DNA of 64,000 bases, taken from NCBI RefSeq assembly GCF_000720485.1, contig NZ_JOAX01000015.1, forward strand, positions 62,001 to 126,000, read 5' to 3'. This document shows positions 43,445-52,631 of this stretch, one piece after another; the first letter of the stretch is position 1, and each line of letters begins with the position of its first letter. The notes beneath the pieces are model-generated. The model was given only the letters and a program-made list of their open reading frames with translations, was not told the DNA's origin and made no database searches. Position numbers and translations under genes: made by a program. The DNA comes from Streptomyces ochraceiscleroticus (GTDB taxonomy: Bacteria; Actinomycetota; Actinomycetes; Streptomycetales; Streptomycetaceae).

Positions 43445-44047
43445 ATGCGAATCGTACTGAGTCACTTCATGAGCCTGGACGGCGTCGTACAGGCCCCCGG
43501 CGGGGAGAAGGAGGACACCGACGGCGGTTTCGCGCACGGCGGCTGGTCCATGCCGTACTTCGACCCGGAGAGCATGGGCTCCGCGATCGACGAGGCCATG
43601 TCCGCCACGGAGGTGCTCCTGTTCGGGCGGCGCACGTGGCAGGTCATGGCCGCCGCCTGGCCCGACCGGGCCGGGGATCCTTTCGCCGACCGCATGAACG
43701 AGATCACCAAGTACGTCGTCTCGGGGACCCTGACGCCGTCGGACCTGTCGTGGCACCACTCGAATCTGGTGCGGCCCGGTGACCTTCTCGACACCGTTGC
43801 CGGACTCCGTGCCAAGCAAGGCGGCGACGTGCAGGTCATGGGCAGCTCGAGCCTCGCCCACACGCTCATCGAGAACGACCTGGTCGACGAGTACCGGCTG
43901 ATGATCGTGCCGGTACTCCTCGGTGGCGGCAAGCGGCTCTTCCCGGAAGACGGGCAGGCCCGTCCGCTGGAACTGGTCTCCTCCACCACCGCGGCGACCG
44001 GCACCCAGATCTGCGTCTTCCGACCTGCGGGCCCCCGCCCGTCATGA
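43445..44047 (+). CDS. RibD C-terminal/dihydrofolate-reductase-like protein
   Basis: A 200-aa protein of the DHFR/RibD-C fold, from ATG 43445 behind GCGAGGAG. Motifs: MRIVLSHFMSLDGVVQAPGG at the start, LLFGRRTWQVMAAAW, then VMGSSSLAHTLIENDLVDEY and MIVPVLLGGGKRLFPEDG, a pattern for NADPH binding. Such stand-alone proteins are common in actinobacteria and are not true folate reductases; the substrate is unknown. Confidence 0.9.
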   Translation: MRIVLSHFMSLDGVVQAPGGEKEDTDGGFAHGGWSMPYFDPESMGSAIDEAMSATEVLLFGRRTWQVMAAAWPDRAGDPFADRMNEITKYVVSGTLTPSDLSWHHSNLVRPGDLLDTVAGLRAKQGGDVQVMGSSSLAHTLIENDLVDEYRLMIVPVLLGGGKRLFPEDGQARPLELVSSTTAATGTQICVFRPAGPRPS

Positions 44048-44506
44048 GCGTCTGGCCGCCGACGAACGCCTGGACGGCGTGCCGGCGTCGTGCGGCGGCC
44101 AGGGGGCGTAGTCGTGCCGGGGCGCGACTGCACGCCTCGCCGAGGAGGAGGGAGGTAAGTTCCGGTACGGCCGACCATCCCCTCAGCAGATGATGATCCC
44201 CGCTTCATCCGGATGATTTTCCCTTCGGGAAACACGGCGACATTGCTGTGTACCAGCCCGTAGGCCGCGGCTGCTGGCAGGATGGCTTCGCCGGATTTGC
44301 AGAGGTACTCGGTACTGTTCGGTACTCGGGTATCAGCGGAAATGCCGACTGGCGGAAAACGCCACTGAGGCCAGAGGCAGGCCGGCGACAGTGCAGGAAC
44401 AGGTCGTGGAAAGGCCGTGACCGGACCGCGGACGGACACGAGTAAGTCGAGTCATCAACCGTGGCGTGAACCACGTGCCTACGAGTGCCGAAGGAAAATC
44501 AGAGCG
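44048..44506 (+). promoter_or_regulatory. Catalase upstream region with GGTACT repeats
   Basis: 459 bp without a gene. GGTACTC/GGTACTG/GGTACTC occur at 44304, 44311 and 44321, roughly 190 bp before the catalase start, and may be regulator sites. No Fur/PerR-type box could be recognised by eye. Confidence 0.4.
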
Positions 44507-46165
44507 ATGACAGATGTGGCAAGCCAGGGACCCGCAGCTGACGACGACCGCCCGGTGCTCACCAACCGGCAGGGTCATCCGGTCTACGACAATCAGAATC
44601 AGCGGACGGTCGGCGCGCGTGGGCCGGCCACGCTGGAGAACTACCAGTTCCTCGAGAAGATCAGCCACTTCGACCGGGAACGCATTCCCGAGCGAGTGGT
44701 CCATGCCCGGGGCGTGACCGCGTACGGCTACTTCGAGAGCTACGGAGGCTGGGGCGACGAGCCGATCAGCCGGTACACCAGGGCAAAGCTGTTCCAGGAG
44801 CGCGGGAAGCGCACCGATGTGGCCGTGCGCTTCTCGACGGTGATCGGTGGCCGGGACTCGTCGGAGGCGGCCCGTGACCCGCGTGGTTTCGCGGTGAAGT
44901 TCTACACCGAGGACGGCAACTGGGACCTCGTCGGCAACAATCTCGGGGTGTTCTTCATCCGGGACGCCATCAAGTTCCCGGACGTCATCCACGCCCTCAA
45001 GCCCGACCCCGTATCGCACGAACAGAAGCCGGCCCGGATCTTCGATTTCATGTCGCAGACGCCGGAGTCGATGCACATGCTGGTGAATCTGTTCAGCCCG
45101 CGTGGAATTCCCGCCGACTACCGCCACATGCAGGGCTTCGGCGTGAACACGTACAAGTGGGTGAACGAGGAGGGGAAGACCGTCCTCGTGAAATACCACT
45201 GGATGCCCAAGCAGGGCGTGCGCAGCATGACCGAGGAGGACGCGGCCAATGTGCAGGCCGGGGAGCTGGGGCACGCGACGAAGGACCTGTACGAATCGGT
45301 CCGGCGGGGCGAGTACCCCGAATGGGAACTGCTCGTGCAGATGATGGACGACCACGAGCACCCCGAGCTCGATTTCGACCCGCTGGATGACACCAAGACC
45401 TGGCCGGAGCAGGAATTCCCGCCCAAGCCGGTCGGCCGAATGGTGCTCGACCGGATGCCGGACAATTACTTCGCCGAGAACGAGCAGATCTCCTTCGGCA
45501 CCGGCGTCCTCGTCGACGGCCTGGACTTCTCCGACGACAAGATGCTCGTCGGGCGGACGTTCTCGTACAGCGACACCCAGCGCTACCGCGTCGGCCCGAA
45601 CTACCTCCAGCTCCCGGTCAACCGGGCCAAGAACGCCACCGTGCACACCAATCAGCGCGACGGCCTGATGGCGTACGAGCAGGACCGCCACGGCAGCAAC
45701 CCCGAGGTCAACTACGAGCCGTCGATCACCGGCGGGCTGCACGAGGCCCAGTACCCGACCCACGACGAGCAGGGGCCCGAGGTCCGCGGCCGGCTGACCC
45801 GCAAGCGCATCCCGCGGACCAACGACTACATGCAGGCGGGCCAGCGGTACCTCCTGATGGAGGACTGGGAGCGTGACGAGCTCGTCAAGAACTTCATCGA
45901 CCTGATCTCCCAGTGCGACCGCGCGGTGCAGGAGCGGATGGTCTGGCACTTCCTCCTGGTCGAGAACGATCTCGGCCTTCGGGTGGGCAAGGGCCTCGGC
46001 ATCAGCCCCCAGGACGTGGCCGGCCTGCAGCCACTGGCCAGTCAGGACCTGACGGACGAGGACCGCAAGCGCCTCTCGAACCTCGGCAACAACCCGCCGC
46101 GGGACGTCGCCGGCCTCACCATGACGCACTGCGTCGCTGATGAGCGGCATACGGTCACGCGCTGA
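44507..46165 (+). CDS. Monofunctional haem catalase
   Basis: A 552-aa catalase from ATG 44507 (AAGGAAAATC upstream). It carries the active-site signature [20 protein letters not shown] (catalytic His), the distal Asn in [15 protein letters not shown] and the proximal haem-Tyr motif [17 protein letters not shown]. It breaks down H2O2 to water and O2 in the cytoplasm. The C-terminal extension beyond the barrel is longer than in the shortest clade but has no separate domain. No CatR/Fur-type regulator gene is adjacent. Confidence 0.95.
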   Translation: MTDVASQGPAADDDRPVLTNRQGHPVYDNQNQRTVGARGPATLENYQFLEKISHFDRERIPERVVHARGVTAYGYFESYGGWGDEPISRYTRAKLFQERGKRTDVAVRFSTVIGGRDSSEAARDPRGFAVKFYTEDGNWDLVGNNLGVFFIRDAIKFPDVIHALKPDPVSHEQKPARIFDFMSQTPESMHMLVNLFSPRGIPADYRHMQGFGVNTYKWVNEEGKTVLVKYHWMPKQGVRSMTEEDAANVQAGELGHATKDLYESVRRGEYPEWELLVQMMDDHEHPELDFDPLDDTKTWPEQEFPPKPVGRMVLDRMPDNYFAENEQISFGTGVLVDGLDFSDDKMLVGRTFSYSDTQRYRVGPNYLQLPVNRAKNATVHTNQRDGLMAYEQDRHGSNPEVNYEPSITGGLHEAQYPTHDEQGPEVRGRLTRKRIPRTNDYMQAGQRYLLMEDWERDELVKNFIDLISQCDRAVQERMVWHFLLVENDLGLRVGKGLGISPQDVAGLQPLASQDLTDEDRKRLSNLGNNPPRDVAGLTMTHCVADERHTVTR

Positions 46166-46219
46166 GGCGTACCTGCCCTGCGCGGCTGCCCGAGGTCACG
46201 ACCGACCTGACGACCGAGG

Positions 46220-47047
46220 TCACGACCGACGGCGAGGCTTACCGCGACTGGCCCCCTTGGCGCCACCGGCTCGCTTCGTGCCGCTGGCGCCCTGGGGGCG
46301 GCCGGAACCACTGCGAGGGCTCTTGCCGGTCGACTTACCGGCTGCCTTACCGGTCGACTTACCCGGCGCCTTACTGCTCGACTTGCCGGCCGCCGGCTTC
46401 CGCCGCGCATCGGCAGGGGCCGCGGCCGGGGCGGAGGAACGCCCTCGCGTGCTGTTGACCGTCCGCCCGCGCACGATCCCGATGAAGTCCTCCACCTGGT
46501 CGGTGGTCCGCTCCTCCGGCCACGACAGCGCCACGTCCGACACGGGGGCGTCCGTGACCGGCCGGTACGTGAGATCCCGGCGGTGATGGAGGCGGGCGAG
46601 CGACTGCGGGACGACGAGGACACCGATGCCCGCCGCCACCAGCTCAATGGCGTCCGCCGTCGTTGCGGGGCGCTCGAACGCAGGCTGCCCCGGGAGGCTC
46701 TCCCAGTCGAGGGTGTCGTCGAGAGGATGCAGCACGACGTCATCGGCGAGATCCTCGACGGACACCTCGTCCGCCGCCGCGATCAGGTGGTCCTTCGGGA
46801 TCACGACCACCGTGGTCTCGGTGTAGAGGGGGATCGCGCTGAAATACGTACGGTCGACCGGCAGCCGTACGAAACCCGCGTCCGCGTCGCCGCTCCGCAG
46901 GACGTCGTACGCCTCGGCGGCGGGCACCTGGAGCAGAGTCAGCGGGGTCTCCGGCAGCCGCTCGTTCCAGATCCGCACCCATTTGGCGGGTGTCACTCCT
47001 GGTACGTACGCGAGCCGGAACGAAGGGGATGCATCCGAGCCTGTCAC
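46220..47047 (-). CDS. LysR-type substrate-binding protein without HTH, with a Lys/Ser/Gly tail
   Basis: A 275-aa protein from GTG 47047. Residues 1-195 match only the effector-binding half of LysR regulators (LAYVPGVTPAKWVRIWNERL, DAGFVRLPVD, AAGIGVLVVPQSLARLHHR); there is no DNA-binding winged helix and no signal peptide. Residues about 205-275 are a highly basic repeat-rich tail (SSSKAPGKSTGKAAGKSTGK) that could bind DNA or RNA non-specifically. It is divergent from a DUF5997 gene across 57 bp, a pairing I recall seeing in actinobacteria. Role unknown. Confidence 0.75.
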   Translation of the reverse strand: MTGSDASPSFRLAYVPGVTPAKWVRIWNERLPETPLTLLQVPAAEAYDVLRSGDADAGFVRLPVDRTYFSAIPLYTETTVVVIPKDHLIAAADEVSVEDLADDVVLHPLDDTLDWESLPGQPAFERPATTADAIELVAAGIGVLVVPQSLARLHHRRDLTYRPVTDAPVSDVALSWPEERTTDQVEDFIGIVRGRTVNSTRGRSSAPAAAPADARRKPAAGKSSSKAPGKSTGKAAGKSTGKSPRSGSGRPQGASGTKRAGGAKGASRGKPRRRS

Positions 47048-47104
47048 CTGGCCAGGTTACCGGGCGTGGTCAAAGGCAGTGCACACGATCGATACCCTTG
47101 ACAC

Positions 47105-47500
47105 ATGACGTCGCACCAGACCACCCAGACGATGAAGCCTGCCACCGCGGCCAAGAAGCTGGGTGTGTACCTCCCCGCCACCCCCGCCGAGTTCCAGGAG
47201 GGCGTGGTTTCGCGCGCCGAGCTGAACGCGCTGCAGGCCGATCCGCCCGCGTGGCTGCAGGACCTGCGGCGCAACGGCCCGCACCCCCGGCCCGTGGTCG
47301 CGGCGAAGCTGGGCATCTCCATCTCGGGTCTCGCGCGAGGCGGGATCACCGAGGCGCTCACCACGGAGCAGATCGACGAGCTGAAGCAGGAACTTCCCGA
47401 GTGGCTGCAGAAGGAGCGCGCCACGCAGGCCGAGGTCCGGAAGGAAGCGGCCCGGATCAAGGAGAAGAACGCGGAGCGGGCTGCCGAGCCGAAGGCGTAG
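47105..47500 (+). CDS. DUF5997 family protein
   Basis: A 131-aa protein: TMKPATAAKKLGVYLPATPA, then ADPPAWLQDLRRNGPHPRPV and VAAKLGISISGLARGGITEA, with a charged helical end LKQELPEWLQKERATQAEVR. The middle part resembles a small helix-turn-helix. The family is confined to actinobacteria and has no known function. Paired divergently with the HTH-less LysR-type gene. Confidence 0.8.
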   Translation: MTSHQTTQTMKPATAAKKLGVYLPATPAEFQEGVVSRAELNALQADPPAWLQDLRRNGPHPRPVVAAKLGISISGLARGGITEALTTEQIDELKQELPEWLQKERATQAEVRKEAARIKEKNAERAAEPKA

Positions 47501-47527
47501 CCCCGCCGCCCGGGCGAGTGAGTTCCG

Positions 47528-47556
47528 CGTCCCGCCGGTCGATGGCCGGCGGGACG
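47528..47556. terminator. Bidirectional terminator
   Basis: An 11-bp stem (47528-47538 with 47546-47556) with a short loop that partly pairs, between the convergent DUF5997 and MFS genes. Confidence 0.7.
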
Positions 47557-47578
47557 GCTCGTTCATGGTCGCGCGCGG

Positions 47579-48793
47579 TCACACCGTTTCGGCCTCGGCT
47601 CGCAGTGCGACCGGCTCCGGAGTGCGCAGTACCGCTGCCGTGCAGGCCGCGATGGCGCACAGGGCCACGGGCAGGAAAAAGGTGAGGTTGAGCGGCGCGA
47701 GGTGCGTCAGCGGTCCGATGACCGCCGGGCCGGCGAGCATGCCGAGGTAGCCGAGGCCGGCGACGCGGGAGACATTGACGCCGGCCGCGTCCTGGTCGGC
47801 GTGGCCCGCGGCGCTGAACAGTTGCGGGATGCAGCCGGAGAGGCCGGCTCCGAAGACGGCCCAGCCCGCCAGGGCGAGCGGGATCCAGGGGGAGAGCGCC
47901 GCCACCGCGATGCCGAGCGCGGCCAGGCCGGCCCCGTAACGCAGCACGGCCACCGCGCCGAACCGGCCCGCCACACGGTCGGCGAGCAGCCGGCCGACGG
48001 TCATGGTGGTGGAGAAGGCGCCGTACGCGAGCGCCGCGGTGGCAGCCGGTGCGTCCAGTACGTCCCGCAGATGCAGCACGCTCCAGTCGTTGGCCACCCC
48101 TTCGCAGAGCATGAGCATCAGGGCGAGCGCGGCCAGGAGCCAGATGCGCCGGGGAGTCCGGCTGCGGCGCCCTGCTCCCGTATGCCCGGAGCTCTTCGTC
48201 GTATCGGAGCTTTTCGTTGTATCCGAGGCTGTCCGTGCGGACCGCAGCAGTCCGCCCGCGGCCGGGGCGGCGACGGCGAGGCCGAGGACGGCCACTGCGC
48301 CGAGGGTTGCCGCGGGGCTCCAGCCCCAGCTCAGCGTGCGGGCTCCGACCAGCGCCGCGAGGACCCCGCCGATGGAGAAGGTGGCGTGGAAGGCGGACAT
48401 GACGGGGCGTCCGTAGGCCCGCTCGACCTGGACGGCGTGGGCGTTCATGCTCACATCGAGGCAGCCGTTGCCGAAGCCGAGGAGCAGTAGGGCCGCGCCG
48501 AGTGCCCAGACGTTCGTGGCGAGGCCGGGCAGGACGACGGCCGCGCTGCACAGGGCCGCACTGAGCGGCACGACCGTACGGGCGCCGATGCGGTCGGTGA
48601 GTGGGCCGGCGATCTGCATGCCGGCGAAGGCGCCGAGTCCGAGCAGAAGCAGGAGCCAGCCCAGTACCGCGTGGCTGATTCCGGCGCGGTGTTCGACGGC
48701 GGGAATGTGGACCACCCACATACCCAGGACGAAGCCGTTCAGAGCGAAGTAGGCAAACGTGGCCACTCGGCCGTGCCGCAGAGATCTCTCCAT
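47579..48793 (-). CDS. MFS transporter
   Basis: A 404-aa 12-helix transporter. The first helix region reads ATFAYFALNGFVLGMWVVHI, the motif-A-like loop GPLTDRIGARTVV, and NGCLDVSMNAHAVQVERAYG with SAFHATFSIGGVLAALVG recalls YbjJ/fucose-permease-type members. A Ser/Thr/Lys-rich cytoplasmic loop (SDTTKSSDTTKSSGHTGAGR) has a short internal repeat. The substrate is unknown. A DeoR-type regulator is divergent, and a TGTTCG/CGAACA repeat lies at the promoter, suggesting repression by it. Confidence 0.9.
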   Translation of the reverse strand: MERSLRHGRVATFAYFALNGFVLGMWVVHIPAVEHRAGISHAVLGWLLLLLGLGAFAGMQIAGPLTDRIGARTVVPLSAALCSAAVVLPGLATNVWALGAALLLLGFGNGCLDVSMNAHAVQVERAYGRPVMSAFHATFSIGGVLAALVGARTLSWGWSPAATLGAVAVLGLAVAAPAAGGLLRSARTASDTTKSSDTTKSSGHTGAGRRSRTPRRIWLLAALALMLMLCEGVANDWSVLHLRDVLDAPAATAALAYGAFSTTMTVGRLLADRVAGRFGAVAVLRYGAGLAALGIAVAALSPWIPLALAGWAVFGAGLSGCIPQLFSAAGHADQDAAGVNVSRVAGLGYLGMLAGPAVIGPLTHLAPLNLTFFLPVALCAIAACTAAVLRTPEPVALRAEAETV

Positions 48794-48797
48794 CCCG

Positions 48798-48825
48798 CGA
48801 ACATAGCGAACAGAAGAGATGTTCG
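48798..48825. promoter_or_regulatory. CGAACA/TGTTCG repeats, probable DeoR operator
   Basis: CGAACA at 48798 and 48807 and its inverse TGTTCG at 48820; the inner pair forms a 19-bp inverted repeat with a 7-base spacer, 5 bp upstream of the MFS start. Confidence 0.55.
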
Positions 48826-48865
48826 TAAGGTTGATTTACGCACACGATTGCTGTTCTATCGAGGT

Positions 48866-49633
48866 GTGGCAACGACAGCGAGTGCAGATCGGCTGAGGCT
48901 GATCACCGAGGCCGTACGCGAAGCGGGGAGCATTGGCGTCGCCGAGCTGGCCGGCCTGACCGGCGCGTCGGAGATGACGGTGCGCCGCGACCTGGAGGTG
49001 CTGGCCGGTCAGGGGGTACTGGAGCGCTACCGGGGAGGGGCGCGCAGTCTCCTGCTGCGCGGCGAGGAACCGCCGTTCGCGCTGCGGGCGCAGGAGGGGA
49101 TCACCGTCAAGCGGCGCATCGCCGCTGAGGTCGCCGGTCTGCTCGCCGATGGGGAGTCCGTCGTCCTGGACAGCGGTACGACCTGTCTGGAAGTGGCCCG
49201 TGCGGTGGCGGGCCGTCGGCTGACCGTGATGCCGCTGTCCCTGCACGCGGTGAACGTACTGACCGGGGCGCCGCAGTTGACGCTGCTCGTCCCCGGCGGC
49301 CGCCCCAGGGCGGGGGAGTTGGCATTGACCGGGCCCCTGACGGAGGCGTCGTTGTCGGCGTTGCGTTTCGATACGGCGGTGCTCGGCTGTTGCGGGCTGA
49401 CCGCGGCGGATGGCCTGACCGCGTACGACTTGGACGATGCGGCGGTCAAGCGTGCGGCGATCGCCTCGTCCCGCCGTGTCATCGCGGTGGCGGAGGCGTC
49501 GAAGCTGACGCGTACGGCGCTGGCGCTGGTTGCTCCGGCAGCTTCGGTGCATGTCGTCGTCACGGACGAGGACGCGGCGGAGGAGGAGACCGACGCCCTG
49601 GTCACGGCGGGCGTGAGCGTGCGGAGGGCATGA
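48866..49633 (+). CDS. DeoR-family transcriptional regulator
   Basis: A 255-aa regulator from GTG 48866. The N-terminal HTH is RLITEAVREAGSIGVAELAG then LTGASEMTVRRDLEVLAGQG, and the C-terminal sugar-phosphate sensor domain has VVLDSGTTCLEVARAV, FDTAVLGCCGLTAADGLTAY and the DeoR end VTDEDAAEEETDALVTAGV. It normally represses sugar-use genes until a phosphorylated sugar binds. The divergent MFS gene is the apparent target, hinting at sugar-related transport. Confidence 0.9.
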   Translation: MATTASADRLRLITEAVREAGSIGVAELAGLTGASEMTVRRDLEVLAGQGVLERYRGGARSLLLRGEEPPFALRAQEGITVKRRIAAEVAGLLADGESVVLDSGTTCLEVARAVAGRRLTVMPLSLHAVNVLTGAPQLTLLVPGGRPRAGELALTGPLTEASLSALRFDTAVLGCCGLTAADGLTAYDLDDAAVKRAAIASSRRVIAVAEASKLTRTALALVAPAASVHVVVTDEDAAEEETDALVTAGVSVRRA

Positions 49634-49666
49634 GCCGCGTATGAGCCGATAGGTACGAGAAGCGGG

Positions 49667-51718
49667 TCAGCGCCCGCCCTCCTCCTGGTGGGATTCCTCC
49701 GCCGCGAGGGCGGGAATCACACCGCCGGCGAGTACGGTCCTGCGGCGCCCGGCCGGGAGACGGTGCCGCACCCGGTATTCCTCCTGCCGCGTCACATTCA
49801 CCACGACAAGCGTCGACTCGGCGGTGTCTGCGGCCTCGGGAGCGAGCGCGGCGTGCAGCTTCTCCATCCGCAGTTCATCGTCCTGCTGGATACGGTCATA
49901 GTCCGCCGGATCCTGGAATTCGAGGGCGAGAACGCCGAAGTTGGCGAGGTTCTGCCAGTGGATGCGGGCGTAGGACTTGGCGATCACCGCGCGCAGACCC
50001 AGGTAACGGGGTGTCAGCGCGGCGTGTTCCCGGGAGGAACCCTGCCCGTAGTTGTCGCCGGCCACGACCACATGTCCGCCGTCCTCCGCGTCCCCTCGCG
50101 CGCTGTCGCGGTGGGCTGCCGCCCGCCGGGGATACTCCGGATCGATGCGGGTGAAGGTGAAGTCGGCGAGGCGCGGGATGTCGGACCGGAAGGGCAGCGC
50201 CTTGGCGCCGGCGGGGGAGATCTCGTCGGTGGAGACGTCGTCGCCGGCCTTGAGCAGTACCGGTGTGTGCAGGGTGTCGGGCAGTGGGTCGAGAGGGGGC
50301 AGGGCGGAGATGCCCGGCCCGCGTTCCAGTTGCACCTCGCACGCTTCCCGCGGGGGCAGGGGCGGCTCCAGCATCGCGGTGTTGACCGGTCCCTGGCGCA
50401 GGGCCGGCAGGTCAGCGGGGTGGTCGGTGGCGTTGTCGGCCGCCCAGTCGCGGGGGTCGGTGATCACTCCGGTCAGTGCGGAGGCGGTGGCCGTCTCCGG
50501 TGAGCACAGCCAGATCCTGTCGTCTTCGGTGCCGGAGCGTCCGGGGAAGTTGCGCGGAAAGGTACGCAGCGAGTTCCGGCCGGCCGCGGGGGCCTGGCCC
50601 ATGCCGATACAACCCAGACAACCGGCCTGGTGGATGCGGGCACCGGCGGCGATGAGATCCAGTACGGCCCCGGAGCGGGTGAGGTCCTGCAGGGTTTCAC
50701 GGGAGGTGGGATTGACGTCGAAGCTGACTCCGGGAGCCGTCTGCCGGCCCTTGGCCATGGCCGCGGCAACCGCGAAGTCGCGCAGGCCGGGGTTGGCGGA
50801 GGAGCCGATGACGGCCTGGTGGACGGGCTGGCCGGCGGCTTCTCGTACGGGGACGACGTTGCCCGGTGAGGTGGGGCGGGCGATCAGCGGTTCGAGCGTG
50901 CTCAGGTCGATCTCGTCCGTCCGGTCATAGCGAGCGTCCGGCTCGGCGGCCAGCGGCCGGTAGTCGTCCTCGCGACCCTCGCTGCGCAGGAACTCCCGTA
51001 CCGCCTCATCGGAGGGGAACACGGTCGCGGTCGCGCCCAGCTCCGCTCCCATGTTGGCGATGACATGGCGGTCCATGGCGCTCAGGCAGATCAGCCCCGG
51101 CCCGTGGTACTCGATCACCCGGTTCACCGCGCCTTTGACGCCGTGGCGCCGCAGCATCTCCAGGATCACGTCCTTGGCGCTGACCCACGGCGGCAGGGTG
51201 CCGGTCAGCCGTACGCCCCAGATCTCCGGCATGGTGAGGCGCAACGGCCGGCCGGCCATGGCGAGCGCGACCTCCAGCCCGCCGGTACCGATAGCGAGCA
51301 TGCCCAGCGCGCCTGCGGCACAGGTGTGCGAATCGGACCCGGCCAGCGACTTGCCCGGAATCCCGAAGTGCTGCATGTGGACCGGGTGCGAGACGCCGTT
51401 ACCGGGTTTGGAGTACCAGATCCCGAAGCGGCGGGCGGCCGAGCGGAGGAAGGCATGGTCCTCGGCGTTGCGGCCGTCGGTCTGCAGGATGTTGTGGTCG
51501 ACATACTGCACACTGACCTCGGTGCGGACCCGGTCCAGGCCGATGGCCTCCAGCTCCTGCATCACCAGGGTGCCGGTGGCGTCCTGCGTCAGGGTCTGAT
51601 CGATGCGCAGCCCGATCTCACTGCCCGGCTCCAGCACGCCCTCCACGAGGTGATCCCCGATGAGCCGGTGCGCGAGACTGCCGTTACCGTCCGTCCTCAC
51701 CTGCGAGCTGGCCGCCAT
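49667..51718 (-). CDS. Aconitate hydratase, compact (mitochondrial-type size)
   Basis: A 683-aa [4Fe-4S] enzyme. Cluster ligands are visible in GSDSHTCAAGALGMLAIG and QAGCLGCIGMGQAP; domain 4 has GDDVSTDEISPAGAKALPF and GDNYGQGSSREHAALTPRYL with active-site residues. It isomerises citrate and isocitrate. At 683 aa it is clearly shorter than the roughly 900-aa AcnA that streptomycetes also carry, so it is probably a second aconitase or a homologous dehydratase with another substrate. Confidence 0.88.
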   Translation of the reverse strand: MAASSQVRTDGNGSLAHRLIGDHLVEGVLEPGSEIGLRIDQTLTQDATGTLVMQELEAIGLDRVRTEVSVQYVDHNILQTDGRNAEDHAFLRSAARRFGIWYSKPGNGVSHPVHMQHFGIPGKSLAGSDSHTCAAGALGMLAIGTGGLEVALAMAGRPLRLTMPEIWGVRLTGTLPPWVSAKDVILEMLRRHGVKGAVNRVIEYHGPGLICLSAMDRHVIANMGAELGATATVFPSDEAVREFLRSEGREDDYRPLAAEPDARYDRTDEIDLSTLEPLIARPTSPGNVVPVREAAGQPVHQAVIGSSANPGLRDFAVAAAMAKGRQTAPGVSFDVNPTSRETLQDLTRSGAVLDLIAAGARIHQAGCLGCIGMGQAPAAGRNSLRTFPRNFPGRSGTEDDRIWLCSPETATASALTGVITDPRDWAADNATDHPADLPALRQGPVNTAMLEPPLPPREACEVQLERGPGISALPPLDPLPDTLHTPVLLKAGDDVSTDEISPAGAKALPFRSDIPRLADFTFTRIDPEYPRRAAAHRDSARGDAEDGGHVVVAGDNYGQGSSREHAALTPRYLGLRAVIAKSYARIHWQNLANFGVLALEFQDPADYDRIQQDDELRMEKLHAALAPEAADTAESTLVVVNVTRQEEYRVRHRLPAGRRRTVLAGGVIPALAAEESHQEEGGR

Positions 51719-51874
51719 GCCCGCCTCCTGCCCTGCGCCGGTGGTGTACCGCGGCCTCGGGTACCCCGGCGCGGGGCGGGTGACTCTTGCTGCCGCGTCA
51801 ACAGGTGCGCCGAAGCGGGTACCGGCTCCTGCGCCCGTCCTCGTTTCCCCAGGTCAGCGCCGTGTTGTGACGTG

Positions 51875-52339
51875 TCAGGTCGTCGAGTACTTCCACGACG
51901 AGCAGGACACGAGCGTACGGGTGTCACCGGAACCCTGCGCCTCGCAGGCGCGGAACTTGACGAAGGTGTCCCCGTTGGTGTCCGCCGCCTCGGGGAAGGA
52001 CTTGTTCTTGTACTGCCAGCCGGCGCTCACCCCGGCGGTCGAGTAGATCACGCCTTGCCGCTCCGGGATCCCCCAGAGGTAGAACTCCCACTGAATCGCG
52101 ACCGGCAGATTGTTGCTCGCCTTGTCCCGGATGGCGAACCATTCGCCGACGTCACCGAAGCAGGCCTCGGCTCTGGAGGAGTCGTACACACACTCCCAAC
52201 TGCTTCCCCCGCTCGCGGACCCCGCGTAGTCCACCTCCCACTCCGCGGCCGAAGCGGGCCCGGCCGCGAGCGCCACCGCCCCCAGCGCGAAGGCCCCCAC
52301 GGCGGCCAGCTTGGCCTTGATGCTTGTCATGTTCGTCAT
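51875..52339 (-). CDS. Small secreted four-cysteine protein of unknown function
   Basis: A 154-aa exported protein from ATG 52339 (GGGTGGGAC upstream). The signal peptide ends near ASA (residue 32). The mature part is aromatic-rich, with four cysteines (WECVY, EACFG, RACEA, VSCSSW) that can form two disulfides. Blocks such as WEFYLWGIPERQGVIYSTAG and DTNGDTFVKFRACEAQGSGD suggest a compact beta fold. I do not recognise the family. Just upstream is an unusual TCG-rich tandem repeat. Confidence 0.75.
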   Translation of the reverse strand: MTNMTSIKAKLAAVGAFALGAVALAAGPASAAEWEVDYAGSASGGSSWECVYDSSRAEACFGDVGEWFAIRDKASNNLPVAIQWEFYLWGIPERQGVIYSTAGVSAGWQYKNKSFPEAADTNGDTFVKFRACEAQGSGDTRTLVSCSSWKYSTT

Positions 52340-52352
52340 GTCCCACCCCACG

Positions 52353-52426
52353 GATTCGCTTCGCTCCGAGCCGATTGGGTTCGACTCGCTTCGCTTCGAC
52401 TCGATTCGGTTCCACTCGATTCGACT
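52353..52426. repeat. TCG-rich degenerate tandem repeat upstream of secreted protein
   Basis: Alternating units of ATTCG/CTTCG/ACTCG fill 74 bp (for example TTCGACTCGCTTCGCTTCG then ACTCGATTCGG), starting 14 bp before the secreted protein's start codon, so they lie in its leader or promoter. Confidence 0.6.
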
Positions 52427-52471
52427 GACCAGAGCGTGCCGCTGCGACCCGCCGGAGGAAACGCAAACCCC

Positions 52472-52537
52472 CTGTCCGGGACAGCCCGGCAACAGTCCTA
52501 GCTGGTCACAGCGTTGTCCGGCCCGTGTCCCGGACAC
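52472..52537. promoter_or_regulatory. Two TGTCC-S-GGACA palindromes before SMR transporter
   Basis: CTGTCCGGGACAG (52472-52484) and GTGTCCCGGACAC (52525-52537), centres 53 bp apart, in the gap shared by the divergent secreted-protein and SMR genes. Confidence 0.55.
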
Positions 52538-52631
52538 AGACGGCGGCGCGTCCACCAGCGTGGTGCGGTGCGACCGCAGCCATGATCGACTGGACTCGGG
52601 CGGACAACCGATGACAAGGGAGGAGCAAGCG

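Noticed and set aside
52340..52631. Guanidine riboswitch before the SMR gene
   Set aside because: None of the conserved core motifs of the known guanidine riboswitch classes could be found by eye; two palindromes explain the symmetry better.
52611..52631. Upstream ATG start for the SMR gene
   Set aside because: The GGGAGGAG site lies between this ATG and the GTG at 52632, so the GTG is the better start.
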